A DNA stretch of 5,899 nt from Campylobacteraceae bacterium (GTDB lineage Bacteria; Campylobacterota; Campylobacteria; Campylobacterales; JALSKU01). Under the pieces are notes generated by a model that was given only the letters and a program-made list of their open reading frames with translations, was not told the DNA's origin and did no database searches. The DNA lies in the NCBI GenBank assembly GCA_015488975.1, contig WFMT01000229.1:1-5899 (forward strand), written 5' to 3'. Of this stretch, positions 4,975 to 5,899 are shown piece after piece (the first letter of the stretch is position 1; the number at the start of each line of letters is the position of its first letter). The position numbers and the translations under genes were made by a program.

Positions 4975-5899
4975 TATATTTCCTTAAAATGAATAGATTT
5001 AACTCTAGTTACTTGGTCATATCCAAAAGTTGACAAAGAGATTCCTCTTCCTGTGTCTTTAACTCCACTCCAGGCTAAAGCAGGGTCTAAATAATCACAT
5101 CTGTTCATATAAACAGTCCCGGTTTGGATATGTTTTGATAACTCTTTAGCAGCATTTTTGTCAACTGTCCATATTGAAGCTGTAAGCCCATAATCACTAT
5201 CATTCATAAGTTCAAGAGCTTCTTTGTCATTTGAGACTTTCATGATACCTACAACAGGACCAAAACTCTCTTCATTCATAACCGACATCGAATGCTCAAC
5301 ATCAACTAAAACAGTTGGAGCAAGATATGGTGTACCCTTTTTTGAAGCAGGGAAAAGCGATTCATCCACAAGTGATTTTGCACCTTTACTTAAAGCTTCT
5401 TTGATTTGTTCTCTAACAAAATCACTTGCTTCAGTTTTTACCATAGGACCTATTGTGGTTGCCTTATCAAGCGGATTGCCGAGTTTGTACTTCTTAGTCT
5501 CCGCGACAAATTTTTTTACAAATTCATCATATACTCTTTTGTGAACATAAATCCTTTCAATCCCACAACAAGATTGTCCTGAGTTAAAAAAGGAACCCTC
5601 AACCAGGTTTGAAACACTATAATCTATATCGGCATCTTCTCTCACATAAGCAGGGTCTTTACCTCCAAGCTCCAATCCACAGGGAATAAATTTATTTTGA
5701 ATAGCCTTTTGAACTTCATATCCACCCCTAACTGAACCTGTAAAAAATACCCCATCTACTCTTTTATCTCCAAGCAGATATGAAGCATCGCTATGGGTTA
5801 GATATATATGAGAAAATACTCCCTCCAGAAGTCCCGATTCATCAAAAGCTTCCTGGTATCTTTTTGCAACTAAAGGAGTTTGGGTAGAGTGTCTTAGTA
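4974..5899 (-). CDS. NAD(P)-dependent aldehyde dehydrogenase, C-terminal two thirds (cut by right edge)
   Basis: Oxidises an aldehyde to the carboxylic acid. The minus-strand frame is open to the right edge. The 307 visible residues correspond to roughly the last two thirds of the usual 450-500, so the true start lies outside; the TTG at 5675 that precedes ELGGKDP is an internal leucine. The visible part begins LRHSTQTPLVAKRY, then has the cofactor-loop motif FFTGSVRGG (around 5720-5746), the general base Glu in LELGGKDP (5670-5672) and the catalytic Cys (5568-5570) in NSGQSCCGIER. The C-terminal end carries NRCDYLDPALAW and GVKDTGRG. That ending resembles a broad, poorly characterised branch of the ALDH superfamily (recalled, not searched). 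The gene ends in TAATG, sharing one base with the alcohol dehydrogenase start, so the two enzymes probably act on one pathway. The natural aldehyde cannot be named. Confidence 0.93.
   Translation of the reverse strand, partial: LRHSTQTPLVAKRYQEAFDESGLLEGVFSHIYLTHSDASYLLGDKRVDGVFFTGSVRGGYEVQKAIQNKFIPCGLELGGKDPAYVREDADIDYSVSNLVEGSFFNSGQSCCGIERIYVHKRVYDEFVKKFVAETKKYKLGNPLDKATTIGPMVKTEASDFVREQIKEALSKGAKSLVDESLFPASKKGTPYLAPTVLVDVEHSMSVMNEESFGPVVGIMKVSNDKEALELMNDSDYGLTASIWTVDKNAAKELSKHIQTGTVYMNRCDYLDPALAWSGVKDTGRGISLSTFGYDQVTRVKSIHFKEI
4980..4985 (-). promoter_or_regulatory. Ribosome binding site of the iron alcohol dehydrogenase, inside the aldehyde dehydrogenase gene
   Basis: On the minus strand AAGGAA precedes the ATG at 4974 with 5 bases between them. 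It lies within the last codons (Lys-Glu-Ile) of the upstream gene and supports the overlapping TAATG start. Confidence 0.75.

Noticed and set aside
4652..5544. Plus-strand open frames of about 90-106 residues across the dehydrogenase genes.
   Set aside because: They lie wholly inside well-supported minus-strand genes with intact motifs, and I see no recognisable domain.
5673..5675. TTG as the start of a short 233-residue aldehyde dehydrogenase.
   Set aside because: The frame stays open to the right edge and encodes further typical ALDH sequence, including the TGSVRGG cofactor motif, so this is an internal leucine of a gene cut by the window.
1..5899. Mobile element, CRISPR array, tRNA or rRNA, or defence system.
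   Set aside because: No transposase, integrase, direct-repeat array, tRNA-like fold or defence-type protein is visible. The window is almost fully covered by metabolic genes.

Overview
The window is AT-rich, tightly packed bacterial chromosome. The order gpmI-fabG-acpP-fabF-accA and the protein sequences suggest a member of the Campylobacterota (formerly Epsilonproteobacteria). From memory, Campylobacter and Helicobacter carry fabG, acpP, fabF and accA in the same order, and Campylobacter has the phosphoglycerate mutase gene next to fabG. I cannot place the genus from the sequence alone; no search was possible.

Left part (1-3797, + strand): the 3' end of a cofactor-independent phosphoglycerate mutase gene, cut by the left edge, is followed by four fatty acid synthesis genes. 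AccA is one subunit of acetyl-CoA carboxylase, which makes malonyl-CoA. AcpP carries the growing chain on its phosphopantetheine arm, FabF condenses malonyl-ACP with acyl-ACP, and FabG reduces the resulting 3-ketoacyl-ACP. Intergenic gaps are 37, 61, 72 and 4 bases. The two larger gaps flank acpP: the first holds a good candidate promoter and the second a 13-bp hairpin. fabF starts with TTG and accA with GTG, whereas acpP has ATG and a strong ribosome binding site. This layout would allow acpP to be expressed well above its neighbours.

Right part (3802-5899, - strand): a two-gene unit convergent with accA. An NAD(P)-dependent aldehyde dehydrogenase (5' end beyond the right edge) overlaps by one base (TAATG) with an iron-type alcohol dehydrogenase. 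Together they could convert an alcohol through its aldehyde to an acid, or run partly in reverse; the substrate cannot be read from the sequence. Only 4 bases separate its stop codon from that of accA.

I see no RNA gene, mobile element, CRISPR array or phage gene. No gene-free stretch exceeds 72 bases. Nothing here looks like a wholly new system. The points most worth a second look are regulatory (acpP flanks, start codons, the convergent junction) and the unassigned substrate of the dehydrogenase pair.
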